From a virus: 64,000 nucleotides of DNA. The notes beneath the pieces were generated by a model. It searched no databases and was not told the origin of the DNA. It was given only the letters and a program-made list of their open reading frames with translations. The translations under genes were made by a program, and so were the position numbers. Of this stretch, positions 9,417 through 16,522 are shown piece by piece. The stretch spans positions 40,510 to 104,509 of the IMG/VR virus record IMGVR_UViG_3300037089_000251. The stretch is one strand, 5' to 3'. Numbering within the stretch: position 1 is the first letter of the stretch; the number at the start of each line of letters is the position of its first letter.

Positions 9417-10074
9417 GTTTGACGGGTCGGACAAGGTACCGAACCCCATCAGGAAGGGAGCGCTCCGCATCTACCGGAAGGACACCGGGGAAGTGCTCTT
9501 CGAGGACCACAACATCATCACGTCCATCAGCAGTTGGCTGTTCGCCCAGTTCATGGCGTGCGCCAGCCCGCTCAGCCTCTCCCCGCCGCAGGTACAGCCC
9601 GTCAGCATCCCTGCCACGGAGCCTGCCTGGGGCGTCTGGGGGCTTGCCCTCGGGGCGGGAAGCCCTACATGGGCACCAACCACCCAGCCGGTCGAGACAG
9701 CGGCTCAAATCGAGCTTATACAGCCCCTCGCCCGTGTCCAGCTTTCCCGTGTGAACTTCGTCACGCAAGACAACAGCGGCAACTGGAACGCCGTGGCCGT
9801 CCTCTCCCAGAATGTGGAGTTCCAGACCACGGTGAACAGCACCACCAACAACATCACGCAGGCAGTGAGGGAGATGGGGCTTATCGGCGGGGGCATTGCC
9901 GACATGGGTTCCTACACCATGCTCACGGCACCGTACTTCAACGGAAACCCGTCCAGCTACGCTACGGTCAAGGCATCGCAGCAGACGGTAGTGCTTTGTA
10001 ACTACAAGACCCTACCCCCACTTTTATTACCTCCTGGGATTGATATAATTTTCAGTTGGATTTTTTCCTTTTAG
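9361..10074 (+). CDS. Virion (tail) structural protein, 237 aa
   Basis: Starts inside the 3' end of the Nudix fragment, with a GGGAAAAGG purine run as ribosome binding site. The product is rich in Ala, Thr, Pro and Asn with long beta-prone segments and no charged helices, typical of phage tail decoration or fibre-attachment proteins. The C-terminus (LPPGIDIIFSWIFSF) matches the common closing strand of such proteins, so the gene is probably complete. Its last 60 bases are AT-rich, unlike the rest, next to an HNH remnant. Confidence 0.6.
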   Translation: MRNQIQATPMPAPPATLLKFDGSDKVPNPIRKGALRIYRKDTGEVLFEDHNIITSISSWLFAQFMACASPLSLSPPQVQPVSIPATEPAWGVWGLALGAGSPTWAPTTQPVETAAQIELIQPLARVQLSRVNFVTQDNSGNWNAVAVLSQNVEFQTTVNSTTNNITQAVREMGLIGGGIADMGSYTMLTAPYFNGNPSSYATVKASQQTVVLCNYKTLPPLLLPPGIDIIFSWIFSF

Positions 10075-10086
10075 CCCCTAAACTTT

Positions 10087-10296
10087 ATGACTTTCAGACG
10101 GCTAACCGTAGAGAGTCCAGCCGGGGTAAACTATCGTGGCTTACGGCAATGGAATTGCCTGTGCAAGTGCGGTGGTCATAAGGTCGCAACAACGACCTGC
10201 CTGCGCAGCGGCAATGTAAGGAGTTGCGGTTGCTTGGCACGGGAATCCTCGATAGCTAACCTACATAATTGGGTTTATCCCCTTTCGGTTCCTTAA
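10087..10296 (+). CDS. Remnant of an HNH homing endonuclease: zinc module only, 69 aa
   Basis: The product holds WNCLCKCGG, then a basic stretch, then VRSCGCLA: the same CxCxCG...SCGC module that forms the N-terminal half of the two complete HNH proteins at 8389 and 34278. The HNH core itself is absent and the frame ends after 69 codons. It is either the decayed rest of a homing gene or a small DNA-binding protein kept by the phage. It lies in an AT-rich patch between two virion genes. Confidence 0.55.
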   Translation: MTFRRLTVESPAGVNYRGLRQWNCLCKCGGHKVATTTCLRSGNVRSCGCLARESSIANLHNWVYPLSVP

Positions 10297-10310
10297 GCAG
10301 GAGACCTATA

Positions 10311-10811
10311 ATGGCTGGCAAGGTACTGGCAATCAAGCTCGGTCCGTGGCATGAGTTCGGCGACGGCATCGTCAGCACCGGCTATCGGGTAATCCTGTCT
10401 GTTAGCCAAGTCCGCATCGACGTGCAGACCACCACCTTCTTTGGCCAGAACCTCTTCCAGATGACCTACTCCCCGTGGGGCGTGGGCATGGTGGATGTCG
10501 GCTCGCTCAACTCTACCAGCCTCTTCATGAACTTCCTTGCCCCCTACAAGAACCGGTGCTTGGAGTGGGCGCAATTCGTCAATCCCCCTTATAATGCAGC
10601 CTTCTACCTTGGGCGCAGCTACACCCTGATTCCCCCTCCCCCGGAGCCTCCCGAGTCCACGGGCAACATGGTTCTCGACGAGGCAAGCTACGATGCCGCA
10701 AAGGGTTGGTGGGTGAGGTTCAAGGGGAACTTCAACATCGCCATCCCCATATTCCACGACTTCCCCAACATCTTGGACTGCACTCCCAACTTCAGCATCA
10801 AGATTAAGTAG
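10311..10811 (+). CDS. Virion-associated protein, 166 aa
   Basis: The start at ATG 10311 is chosen over the longer frame because of CAGGAGA seven bases upstream. The product is beta-rich and aromatic, with a Pro run near residue 105 (PPPPEPPES). No family recognised. Its place at the end of the tail operon, just before a promoter-like box, suggests a minor tail protein. Confidence 0.5.
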   Translation: MAGKVLAIKLGPWHEFGDGIVSTGYRVILSVSQVRIDVQTTTFFGQNLFQMTYSPWGVGMVDVGSLNSTSLFMNFLAPYKNRCLEWAQFVNPPYNAAFYLGRSYTLIPPPPEPPESTGNMVLDEASYDAAKGWWVRFKGNFNIAIPIFHDFPNILDCTPNFSIKIK

Positions 10812-10816
10812 GTTTT

Positions 10817-10836
10817 ACCATAAAAACCGGTATTAT
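10817..10836 (+). promoter_or_regulatory. Promoter-like box directly before a start codon
   Basis: A-tract plus CCGG TATTAT (10831-10836), ending 5 nt before ATG 10842. The same arrangement occurs before 13335 and 24029. TATTAT could be a -10 element giving an almost leaderless transcript. Confidence 0.5.
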
Positions 10837-10841
10837 CCGCC

Positions 10842-10988
10842 ATGGTCATGAGTTATGGAAAAGCATTCTCCTTGGGGATGATAACGCTGTCCGTTTTGGC
10901 CAGCCTGTCGTACTTCGCCGCCAAGGACTATCGCCGGGGAGTATACTGGGCGGCATCCGCCGTCCTCATCACCTCCGTGACCTTCTAG
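10842..10988 (+). CDS. Small membrane protein, 48 aa
   Basis: An open frame of 48 codons with two hydrophobic segments (about residues 10-25 and 35-48) around a basic turn (KDYRRG). There is no Shine-Dalgarno sequence; the start lies 5 nt behind a TATTAT box, so a leaderless message is possible. ATG 10848 is an alternative start. Followed after 5 bases by another small membrane gene. Confidence 0.55.
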   Translation: MVMSYGKAFSLGMITLSVLASLSYFAAKDYRRGVYWAASAVLITSVTF

Positions 10989-10993
10989 GAACG

Positions 10994-11212
10994 ATGCCTA
11001 TGTGCCGGAACCCCGAGCAAGTCAAGATGGTGGACCGCCGAAAGGGTGCGATTAGGGCGGCGGTCGCCGCCTACCTCATCATCCTCATTCTCGTCATCAT
11101 GGTCTCATGCTTGGTGATAGCCCTGACGGTGCAGAAGGCCAAGACCCTACAGCTTATGGTGAGACCACCCTGTTCTCTGGTCATAAAGGAGACCCCATGC
11201 GCATATTCCTGA
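10994..11212 (+). CDS. Single-pass membrane protein, 72 aa
   Basis: A basic N-terminus (DRRKG) is followed by one strong transmembrane helix at about residues 24-45 (AYLIILILVIMVSCLVIALT) and a short Cys-containing tail, predicting an N-in anchor protein. The 3' end overlaps the next gene (start 11197) by 16 bases. Function unknown; other starts in frame are possible. Confidence 0.5.
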   Translation: MPMCRNPEQVKMVDRRKGAIRAAVAAYLIILILVIMVSCLVIALTVQKAKTLQLMVRPPCSLVIKETPCAYS

Positions 11213-11766
11213 TTTGCCCCGTCCGGTTCGCCAGCGAGGAGCAGACCCGAGCCATCGCCGACTGGGTTCGCTATCAAGAGAACGTGGAGGGAAATGCCGT
11301 CCATTGGCCTGCCCGAGATACCCGGCAAGGCCAGGACAGCCTCAAGATATGCGAGGACAACCGCTTCGCCATGGAGCACTCCGACGAGGTCCATGTCTGG
11401 TACGAGCCGACCAGCCAAGGCAGCGTGTTCGACATCGGCATGGCGTTCGTCATGCGCAAGCCGGTATTCCTCGTCAACCCCTCCGCCGTGGTGCCCACCG
11501 AGAGCAAGTCTTATAACAATCTTGTTATAATCCTCGACAAGCAGGCACGGGAGTGGAAGCAGACTATGGTAGATTTGACGAAGGTCAGCGCCGGGCAGGT
11601 GGGATTCTGCGAGTACGACGAGGACCACCGCATGCGGGTGCCGGTCAGCCGTAGGGAGTTCCAAAGGATGGTAGCGGGGATAAACCATAACGAGTCTGAG
11701 ATTGAGGGTGAGTTGGCGGGTATGCCCTATGACGAAGACCCCGCTCAGGAGGCGGCGAACCGATGA
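11197..11766 (+). CDS. Nucleoside 2-deoxyribosyltransferase-like protein, 189 aa
   Basis: Starts with a Rossmann-like strand MRIFLICPVR, then GNAVHWPARDT at residues 37-47 and DEVHVWYEPTSQGSVFDIGMAF near residues 68-89, the order seen in nucleoside 2-deoxyribosyltransferase-type proteins, where the S-x-G-S-x-F-D-x-G-x-A segment lines the nucleotide pocket. ATG 11197 is preferred to the longer frame because it follows AAAGGA and begins exactly at the domain. The substrate is unknown: base exchange on a deoxynucleotide, or handling of an NAD-derived nucleotide, are both possible. It overlaps the ASCH gene that follows by 4 bases (ATGA). Confidence 0.7.
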   Translation: MRIFLICPVRFASEEQTRAIADWVRYQENVEGNAVHWPARDTRQGQDSLKICEDNRFAMEHSDEVHVWYEPTSQGSVFDIGMAFVMRKPVFLVNPSAVVPTESKSYNNLVIILDKQAREWKQTMVDLTKVSAGQVGFCEYDEDHRMRVPVSRREFQRMVAGINHNESEIEGELAGMPYDEDPAQEAANR

Positions 11767-12296
11767 AGGCATGGACGCTGAGAGAGCCTTGGGCTAGCCT
11801 CGTGGTCATCGGAGAGAAGAAGTGGGAGACCCGCTCCCGGCCGAACTGGAAGCTCGTGGGCACGAGGGTCGCCATCCATGCCGCCAAGAAGTTTGACAAG
11901 GGCCTGCTGGACGAGGACAGCGGCATCTTCAAGAATGACTTCTTCAACACCGCACTGGCCAAGTACGACATCGACCCCGACATGTTCGCCCTCGGCAGCG
12001 TCATAGGGTTCGTCCGAGTGATGTCCTGCGACAGGGTTGAGTCTATCAGGGGGTTTCTTCGCTCTGACCAGTTGGCCTTCGGGGACTGGTCTGACGGGAG
12101 GTACTGCTTCCGCCTGGTGGACCCAGAGATGATTGAGCCTGTTCCCGCCAAGGGGGCGCTGTGCGTCTGGGAATGGGACATGAAAGGCTACTACCCCGGC
12201 AGCGACCCGCTGGCAGGATATAGGAACCTAAGGGTGCCTGCGATGGGGCTGGAACCCAGTACATCCCTCCTAGATTTGGAATACCCACACCTTTAG
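11763..12296 (+). CDS. ASCH-domain protein, 177 aa
   Basis: The N-terminus MKAWTLREPWASLVVIGEKKWETRS is the signature of ASCH (PUA-like) domains: a strand, then a W-A-S-L helix, then G-x-K-x-x-E-x-R. ASCH proteins bind RNA or modified bases, and bacterial YqfB of this fold is an N4-acetylcytidine amidohydrolase. The gene overlaps the deoxyribosyltransferase-like gene by 4 bases, so the two are co-translated. A second ASCH protein lies at 33814 beside another nucleotide enzyme. Confidence 0.75.
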   Translation: MKAWTLREPWASLVVIGEKKWETRSRPNWKLVGTRVAIHAAKKFDKGLLDEDSGIFKNDFFNTALAKYDIDPDMFALGSVIGFVRVMSCDRVESIRGFLRSDQLAFGDWSDGRYCFRLVDPEMIEPVPAKGALCVWEWDMKGYYPGSDPLAGYRNLRVPAMGLEPSTSLLDLEYPHL

Positions 12297-12311
12297 GTGA
12301 GGAGCACCGAT

Positions 12312-13304
12312 ATGGCCACACCCAGCCCGTTCAAGTCCGCCTTTCTCAAGAGCGCCGAGCCTCTTCTTTACGTCGTCAAGCGGGATGGGAAGCCCCTTAC
12401 CGACCCGATGTCCCACAACGAGTGCTTCGAGTGGCTCCAGAAGGCACATCCTGCCTATTCCGTGTCCCATGCCACCCAGTACGAGGGGTTCTCCATAGAC
12501 CCCGCCCAGCCCGGCGATGCCGCCGGACCCGAGGACCCGACGCTCGCCCCCAACTTCTTCAAGACCGACGACAAGGACTTCCTGAGGGAGATGGGGATAT
12601 CGTCATCGCTCAAGCGGCGTCCCGACTATGGGCTGGCCAGACCGATAGACCCCCTTGCCAAGAAGGCAGGGTTCAAGTTTGAAACCCCTGGATTGGACAG
12701 GCAGCAGCTTACGAAGGATGTGGCCAAGTATAGGGAGCTTCTGGCAAAGACCAAGGACAACAAGGAGTCGGAAGACCTGGCATTCAAGCTCTCGCTGGCG
12801 GAAGCAAAGTTGAAGATGCTGAGCCAAAAGCAGGCTGCGGGCATATCCGCCGCCCCGAGGGACTACCCGGTCAAGAGGCAGAAGGACGGGTTCTGGTACA
12901 TCATCGGCTTACAGGGAGAGGAGCTTAGCGAGAACGCCGAGGGTTCCCCCACGATAAAGACCCCGGACTCGTGGCTCAATGTCCACCAGAACGCCAAGAA
13001 CCTCGACCTTTCCGAGCAGATTTACCGGGAGCTTTATGCCGAGTTCCAGACCAACGACAACCTCAAGGACGGGGACACCTTCAGCACCCCCATTGGCCAG
13101 TTCATATGCAAGGGGGTGGATGTCATCCCCGCCGACGATATGGCCAAGCAGGCGATAGCCGAGGTCGATGAGAGCTACCGGTGCGCTAACTGCGGGTGTG
13201 ACCAAGGGATGCACCGCAAGGGCTATGACGACAACGGCTATCAAGTGTATGGCCAGTGCTCAGACCATCCCGAGTGCAAGGAATATGTACGCCGTGGTGA
13301 GTGA
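12312..13304 (+). CDS. Protein with shared DKDFLxxMGI motif and C-terminal zinc ribbon, 330 aa
   Basis: ATG 12312 follows GTGAGGAG (12297-12304). Residues 87-96 read DKDFLREMGI, a motif repeated in the 1376-residue protein at 51177 and in the Nudix fusion at 6231. Residues about 115-180 form a helical region (RQQLTKDVAKYRELLAK), and the C-terminus has CANCGCDQGMH...CSDHPEC, a zinc-binding cluster. The family is not recognised. The shared motif suggests it ends up in the same complex, perhaps inside the virion; this is inference. Confidence 0.6.
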   Translation: MATPSPFKSAFLKSAEPLLYVVKRDGKPLTDPMSHNECFEWLQKAHPAYSVSHATQYEGFSIDPAQPGDAAGPEDPTLAPNFFKTDDKDFLREMGISSSLKRRPDYGLARPIDPLAKKAGFKFETPGLDRQQLTKDVAKYRELLAKTKDNKESEDLAFKLSLAEAKLKMLSQKQAAGISAAPRDYPVKRQKDGFWYIIGLQGEELSENAEGSPTIKTPDSWLNVHQNAKNLDLSEQIYRELYAEFQTNDNLKDGDTFSTPIGQFICKGVDVIPADDMAKQAIAEVDESYRCANCGCDQGMHRKGYDDNGYQVYGQCSDHPECKEYVRRGE

Positions 13305-13305
13305 A

Positions 13306-13329
13306 ATTTCCCATAAAACCTAGTATTTT
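13306..13329 (+). promoter_or_regulatory. Promoter-like box directly before a start codon
   Basis: CCCATAAAACCTAG followed by TATTTT (13324-13329), ending 5 nt before ATG 13335; same layout as at 10831 and 24017. Confidence 0.45.
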
Positions 13330-13334
13330 CTGGT

Positions 13335-13706
13335 ATGGCCAGAAAGCATTACACCCAGATGTCCGTGCCCGAGTTGGTGGAGGTGCGGAACTATGTAAAT
13401 GACCTGCGCCTGAGGACTACTCAGCCCCATTACTACAACCGGAAGCAGGAGCGGTCGTTCTCTCAGGGTCAGGTCTACGCTGCCGTCAAGATGGGGAAGC
13501 TCATCGAGGTCCATAACGACAGGGAGCCGGATATCCGGGCGCTTTTCCGGGACGATACGGGAACTTGCGTGGTCATCGACTTGGGCAGCGGGGACATCAT
13601 CACGGTCTACTACAATGACCCCGAGGACAAGCACTTCACCCTCAACAAGGGGTTGTACCGGTGGCAGGTAGACCTGTGCTCGATAGTCATCGGGCTTAGA
13701 AAGTAG
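13335..13706 (+). CDS. Hypothetical protein, 123 aa
   Basis: A compact alpha/beta protein: a helical start (SVPELVEVRNYVNDLRL), a basic middle, then strands (TCVVIDLGSGDIITVYYND). No family recognised. There is no Shine-Dalgarno sequence; the start is 5 nt behind the TATTTT box. Followed after 6 bases by the next gene. Confidence 0.55.
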   Translation: MARKHYTQMSVPELVEVRNYVNDLRLRTTQPHYYNRKQERSFSQGQVYAAVKMGKLIEVHNDREPDIRALFRDDTGTCVVIDLGSGDIITVYYNDPEDKHFTLNKGLYRWQVDLCSIVIGLRK

Positions 13707-13712
13707 GCAACC

Positions 13713-14039
13713 ATGGGAGCAAAAGCAGCAGTAGCGCCGATAGCGCCGATAGTTATGGAACAGGTCACCTACGACCGCTGGGACCCCGTCTACGAGCTTG
13801 ACATGCGGGGCAAGAAGCCCCCCATCCTTGTCTGGAAGTACGAGGATGCCCCCGAGGAGATAAAGGCGAGGATTATCGCCGAGAACTTCTGGTTCACCCC
13901 CGACTGGGTGGCGCTAAGGCCACCGCAGATAAAGAGCGGGGACATCCCCTGCATGCTGGAGGAAGGCTCCTTCCTCTTCATATCCTCGGGCATCGTTGAC
14001 CTTGAGGACGGCGGGGCCATCTTGGTGGGGAACAAGTAA
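13713..14039 (+). CDS. Hypothetical protein, 108 aa
   Basis: An acidic, aromatic protein with an Ala/Pro-rich first 15 residues. ATG 13713 is the longest start; GTTATGG at 13754 offers a shorter one before EQVTYDRWDP. No motif recognised. Shares its operon with the gene before it. Confidence 0.5.
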   Translation: MGAKAAVAPIAPIVMEQVTYDRWDPVYELDMRGKKPPILVWKYEDAPEEIKARIIAENFWFTPDWVALRPPQIKSGDIPCMLEEGSFLFISSGIVDLEDGGAILVGNK

Positions 14040-14046
14040 GGAATCT

Positions 14047-14106
14047 ATGAGCATGCTTGCCGACATCCTGCTGTCTCGTATCCTTTGCCTTGGGGCAAGC
14101 ATCTAA
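14047..14106 (+). CDS. Possible very small peptide, 19 aa
   Basis: A 19-codon frame with TAAGGA 5-10 bases upstream of ATG and a hydrophobic product (MLADILLSRILCLG). It could be real, but length alone cannot exclude chance. Confidence 0.25.
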   Translation: MSMLADILLSRILCLGASI

Positions 14107-14171
14107 TGTTGGAACTCAGTATTATCGCTTAGACTGGCTTGGCCAGAATCAAACTACATGGAATGGTTAAT

Positions 14172-14759
14172 ATGAGCACCACCTACTACAAGTCCAAACG
14201 GGCATTTGACGTATCCCTCACTCTTTTGGCGATGCTGGCTGGCCTCCCCCTTTTCCTGGTAATCGCTGCCTCCATCTGGATGACCTCCAAGGGTCCCATC
14301 ATCTTCCGGCAGAAGCGGGTGGGGTGGAAGGGCAGGGATTTCATGATGTACAAGTTTCGTACCATGAGGCCCGGAACGAGCAGGCGTCTTGACCTCGTCA
14401 CCAAGAACGACCCACGGGTTACGTGGGTGGGAAGGTTCCTCCGGGCGACCCACCTGGACGAGCTTCCTCAGCTTTTCAACGTCCTCAAGGGGGACATGAG
14501 CTTGGTTGGTCCCCGCCCCGAGGAGTACAATCTGGCACAGCACCTCTCCGAGAACATCCCCGGCTATACCGAGGCTCTCGACATGATGCCGGGTCTGACG
14601 GGTCTTTCGCAGCTTTGCGGCCGGGAAAAGGTAAATGCGCTGGGACGTAGGTTCGAGGTGAGGCTCCACAGGTGGTACAGGCGCAATAGAAGCTTCGCTT
14701 ATGACGCCCTTTTGGTTCTGGCCACCGTCCCGCACGTGATTTTGCGCCGGGGCGTGTAA
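14172..14759 (+). CDS. Bacterial-type sugar (phosphoglycosyl) transferase, 195 aa
   Basis: A monotopic phosphoglycosyl transferase of the PglC/WbaP/WcaJ C-terminal type, which moves a sugar phosphate from a nucleotide sugar onto undecaprenyl phosphate at the inner membrane. Visible are: KRAFDV at the start, a hydrophobic re-entrant helix with Pro (about residues 12-35), GPIIFRQKRVGWKGRDF, MYKFRTMR, the catalytic Asp-Glu pair in HLDELPQLFNVLKGDMSLVGPRP and PGLTGLSQ. All core elements are present and length is normal. In-frame starts at 14139 and 14163 also exist. Unusual for a phage: it could change host surface glycans, for example to block other phages. Confidence 0.85.
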   Translation: MSTTYYKSKRAFDVSLTLLAMLAGLPLFLVIAASIWMTSKGPIIFRQKRVGWKGRDFMMYKFRTMRPGTSRRLDLVTKNDPRVTWVGRFLRATHLDELPQLFNVLKGDMSLVGPRPEEYNLAQHLSENIPGYTEALDMMPGLTGLSQLCGREKVNALGRRFEVRLHRWYRRNRSFAYDALLVLATVPHVILRRGV

Positions 14760-15088
14760 AATAATTCCGAAAAACACGACTACCGGGAGTATTATATGAG
14801 TGGAGGGAATCACGGGACACCGAGACACCCTCCATATTATAGCCCACGACTCCTACATTCCCCGGCAAGACCGTGGATGGCACCAAGGGGGGTCGGAAAT
14901 TCTGAGGGGGCGGACGCCCGGCGACTGCCCCCTCTTAGAGATTGCACCATGCTGATGAACGTCACCATGCCGCACACACAAACGCAGACCCAAATTAGGG
15001 CTGGCGGCGGAGCCTGCTCGGGATAATAAAATCCGAGCCGAGACTCTTCAGCCGCCCAAAAGGCGGCTTTCGTGTTTTTAGGGGGGTT
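14760..15088. other. Intergenic stretch with hairpins, no convincing gene
   Basis: Begins with a CCGGGAGTATTAT box (ending 14794), then a 76-codon frame (14796-15026) of low-complexity, non-protein-like composition that I do not accept. A hairpin GCTCGG...CCGAGC lies at 15015-15037, followed by the terminator at 15050. A short non-coding transcript from the box to the terminator is possible. Confidence 0.4.
15050..15080 (+). terminator. Rho-independent terminator
   Basis: Seven-bp stem AGCCGCC/GGCGGCT with a 5-base loop, followed by TTCGTGTTTTT. Confidence 0.8.
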
Positions 15089-15301
15089 ATGGGCAGCGTG
15101 AGCTTGACCGAGGTTGACAGGAACGACCCTTGGGATGTATTCTTGGACAAGCACCTTCCCGAGAAGGAAGATACTCAGGAGGCAGGTGCTCCAAGGCGGG
15201 GCGGTATCCGCTTGGTAAAAAGCGGCGGCACCGGGATGCGGAGGCATGATGGCCAAGTTCGAGCAGCATTGCTTCGATTGCAAGGCTATCCTCGGCAATA
15301 G
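15089..15301 (+). CDS. Hypothetical protein, 70 aa
   Basis: An acidic N-terminal half (NDPWDVFLDKHLPEKED) and a basic C-terminal half. GGGGGG lies 3-8 bases before ATG. The last 56 bases overlap the next gene in another frame, so the basic tail may be an overlap artefact of a shorter functional protein. No family recognised. Confidence 0.4.
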   Translation: MGSVSLTEVDRNDPWDVFLDKHLPEKEDTQEAGAPRRGGIRLVKSGGTGMRRHDGQVRAALLRLQGYPRQ

Positions 15302-15614
15302 GCATGAGGAAGTCAATCGGTGGATGGACGGGCTGTTCTGGAAGAAGGGACCCGCCCACAGGCGCTTCCGGCACCACATGCACGGGGTCAGGAAGGCACA
15401 GGAGCTTTTCGGTCCCGAGGGAGCCAAGGCAGCCATCGTCCACATCGTCAGGGACATGGGTGCGGTGCCGAGGGAGAGGGACTACGACGAGGTACCGGAG
15501 GGGGTCACGATTTTCCCCACTTTCTGTGCCCCGCCGCTAGGCTTCGACCAGCACTTTGACATGTTTCAAGAGAAGACCGAGGAAGAGATTAAGAGGATTC
15601 TGGGGGAGACGTAA
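15246..15614 (+). CDS. Hypothetical protein, 122 aa
   Basis: ATG 15246 or 15249. Contains CFDCK near the N-terminus and a His-rich helix (FRHHMHGVRKAQELFG), perhaps a small metal site, followed by an aromatic/Pro-rich C-terminus. Family not recognised. It ends about 80 bases before the tRNA cluster. Confidence 0.55.
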   Translation: MMAKFEQHCFDCKAILGNRHEEVNRWMDGLFWKKGPAHRRFRHHMHGVRKAQELFGPEGAKAAIVHIVRDMGAVPRERDYDEVPEGVTIFPTFCAPPLGFDQHFDMFQEKTEEEIKRILGET

Positions 15615-15696
15615 GGGATAGACCATGGGGTTTCCGGGCAGTATTGAGCCGTGCAATGAGGCTCCATAGCCCCCTTTTCCTCCCCCATCAGGTTTT

Positions 15697-15772
15697 TGGC
15701 GGGTAGCTCATCTGGCAGAGCGCAGTCCTGATAAGACTGAGGTGATGGGTTCAACTCCCATACCGCCAACCA
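15697..15772 (+). tRNA. tRNA-Ile (anticodon GAT)
   Basis: Cloverleaf with D stem GCTC/GAGC, anticodon loop CTGATAA and T loop TTCAACT. The CCA end is encoded. The acceptor stem has six good pairs and one G-A mismatch next to the T stem. Confidence 0.9.
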
Positions 15773-15776
15773 TATT

Positions 15777-16109
15777 ATGGAAAAACGGCTCCTGTTCTCG
15801 CTCACGAAGAGCGATTTCGACTTCGAGACGTTCTGTACGGGAGGCAAGGGAGGACAGCACCGCAATGCCAAGCAGAACGGGGTGCGCTGCATCCATCCTC
15901 CGTCCGGGGCACGGGCGGAGCACCGTGACGGGCGGGACCAGTACCGTAACAAGCAGGAGGCTTTCCGCAAGTGCGTCGGGTCCCCGGAGTTCAAGGCATG
16001 GCACCGGCTGGAAGTGGCCAGAAGGCTGGGGCAGCTTGGTGACATCGAGCGCAGGGTAGATGAGATGATGCGCTCGGAGAACCTGAAGTTTGAGTTAGTG
16101 GAAGCATAG
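15777..16109 (+). CDS. Stand-alone GGQ release-factor domain protein, 110 aa
   Basis: Residues about 20-45 read TGGKGGQHRNAKQNGVRCIH, the GGQ loop of class I release factors and rescue factors (RF1/RF2, ArfB, PrfH), where Gln promotes hydrolysis of peptidyl-tRNA. A basic helical tail follows. At 110 residues there is no codon-recognition domain (no PxT or SPF tripeptide), so it resembles rescue factors such as ArfB more than true release factors. It lies between two tRNA genes, starting 5 bases after the first, which fits a translation-support cluster. Whether it works on stalled ribosomes is inference. Confidence 0.8.
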   Translation: MEKRLLFSLTKSDFDFETFCTGGKGGQHRNAKQNGVRCIHPPSGARAEHRDGRDQYRNKQEAFRKCVGSPEFKAWHRLEVARRLGQLGDIERRVDEMMRSENLKFELVEA

Positions 16110-16115
16110 TTTTGT

Positions 16116-16190
16116 GGCACCGTCGTCCAGCGGCTAGGACCTCCGCCCGATTAGCGGAAGACCTCGGTTCGAGTCCGAGCGGGGCTACCA
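16116..16190 (+). tRNA. tRNA, anticodon loop CCGATTA (GAT by position, C at 33)
   Basis: Acceptor GGCACCG/CGGGGCT (one mismatch, one G-U), D stem GTCC/GGAC, anticodon stem TCCGC/GCGGA, T arm CTCGG/CCGAG with TTCGAGT, CCA encoded. By position the anticodon is GAT, but base 33 is C instead of the nearly universal T, so the identity is uncertain. Confidence 0.75.
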
Positions 16191-16193
16191 AGT

Positions 16194-16303
16194 TTGTGGG
16201 GCGGTAGGACTCCGCTTAATCGAGCGAGCCGAGGGAGTGACCCCGGCAGTGTCGTACCTTAAAGTGGCGTACACACGCAAGAATTCAATAGACTCGCCCA
16301 CAA
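16194..16303 (+). ncRNA. Candidate structured RNA within tRNA cluster
   Basis: About 110 nt not coding and not a tRNA. Closing helix TTGTGGG-CG (16194-16203) with CGCCCACAA (16295-16303); inner helix ACTCC/GGAGT (16209-16213/16235-16239); hairpin GTGT-c-GTAC/GTACACAC (16249-16276). The shape is a multi-arm RNA. It was folded by eye only. Confidence 0.4.
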
Positions 16304-16359
16304 GGTTTAGCTCGCCTGCCATGCGCAGGAGGAGTTGAGGTCGCCTTAGGCGTCCTTTG

Positions 16360-16435
16360 GCCGGTGTAGTTCAGTTGGCAGAACGCACGCCTCGTAAGCG
16401 TGAAGTCGCAGGTTCGATGCCTGTCACCGGCTCCA
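16360..16435 (+). tRNA. tRNA-Thr (anticodon CGT)
   Basis: Acceptor GCCGGTG/CACCGGC, anticodon stem CACGC/GCGTG with loop CTCGTAA, T loop TTCGATG, CCA encoded. Confidence 0.92.
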
Positions 16436-16441
16436 TTTTCT

Positions 16442-16516
16442 GCTGCCGTATCACAGTGGTAGTGAGCCTGCTTGGTAAGCAGGAGGTCGCTGGTTCGAGT
16501 CCAGCCGGTAGCTCCA
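16442..16516 (+). tRNA. tRNA-Thr (anticodon GGT)
   Basis: Acceptor GCTGCCG/CGGTAGC (one mismatch), anticodon stem CCTGC/GCAGG with loop TTGGTAA, T loop TTCGAGT, CCA encoded. Confidence 0.9.
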
Positions 16517-16522
16517 TTTTAA

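Noticed and set aside
14796-15026. 76-codon frame behind the sugar transferase
   Set aside because: Low-complexity Pro/Arg/Gly composition, no Shine-Dalgarno site, overlaps hairpins before a terminator.
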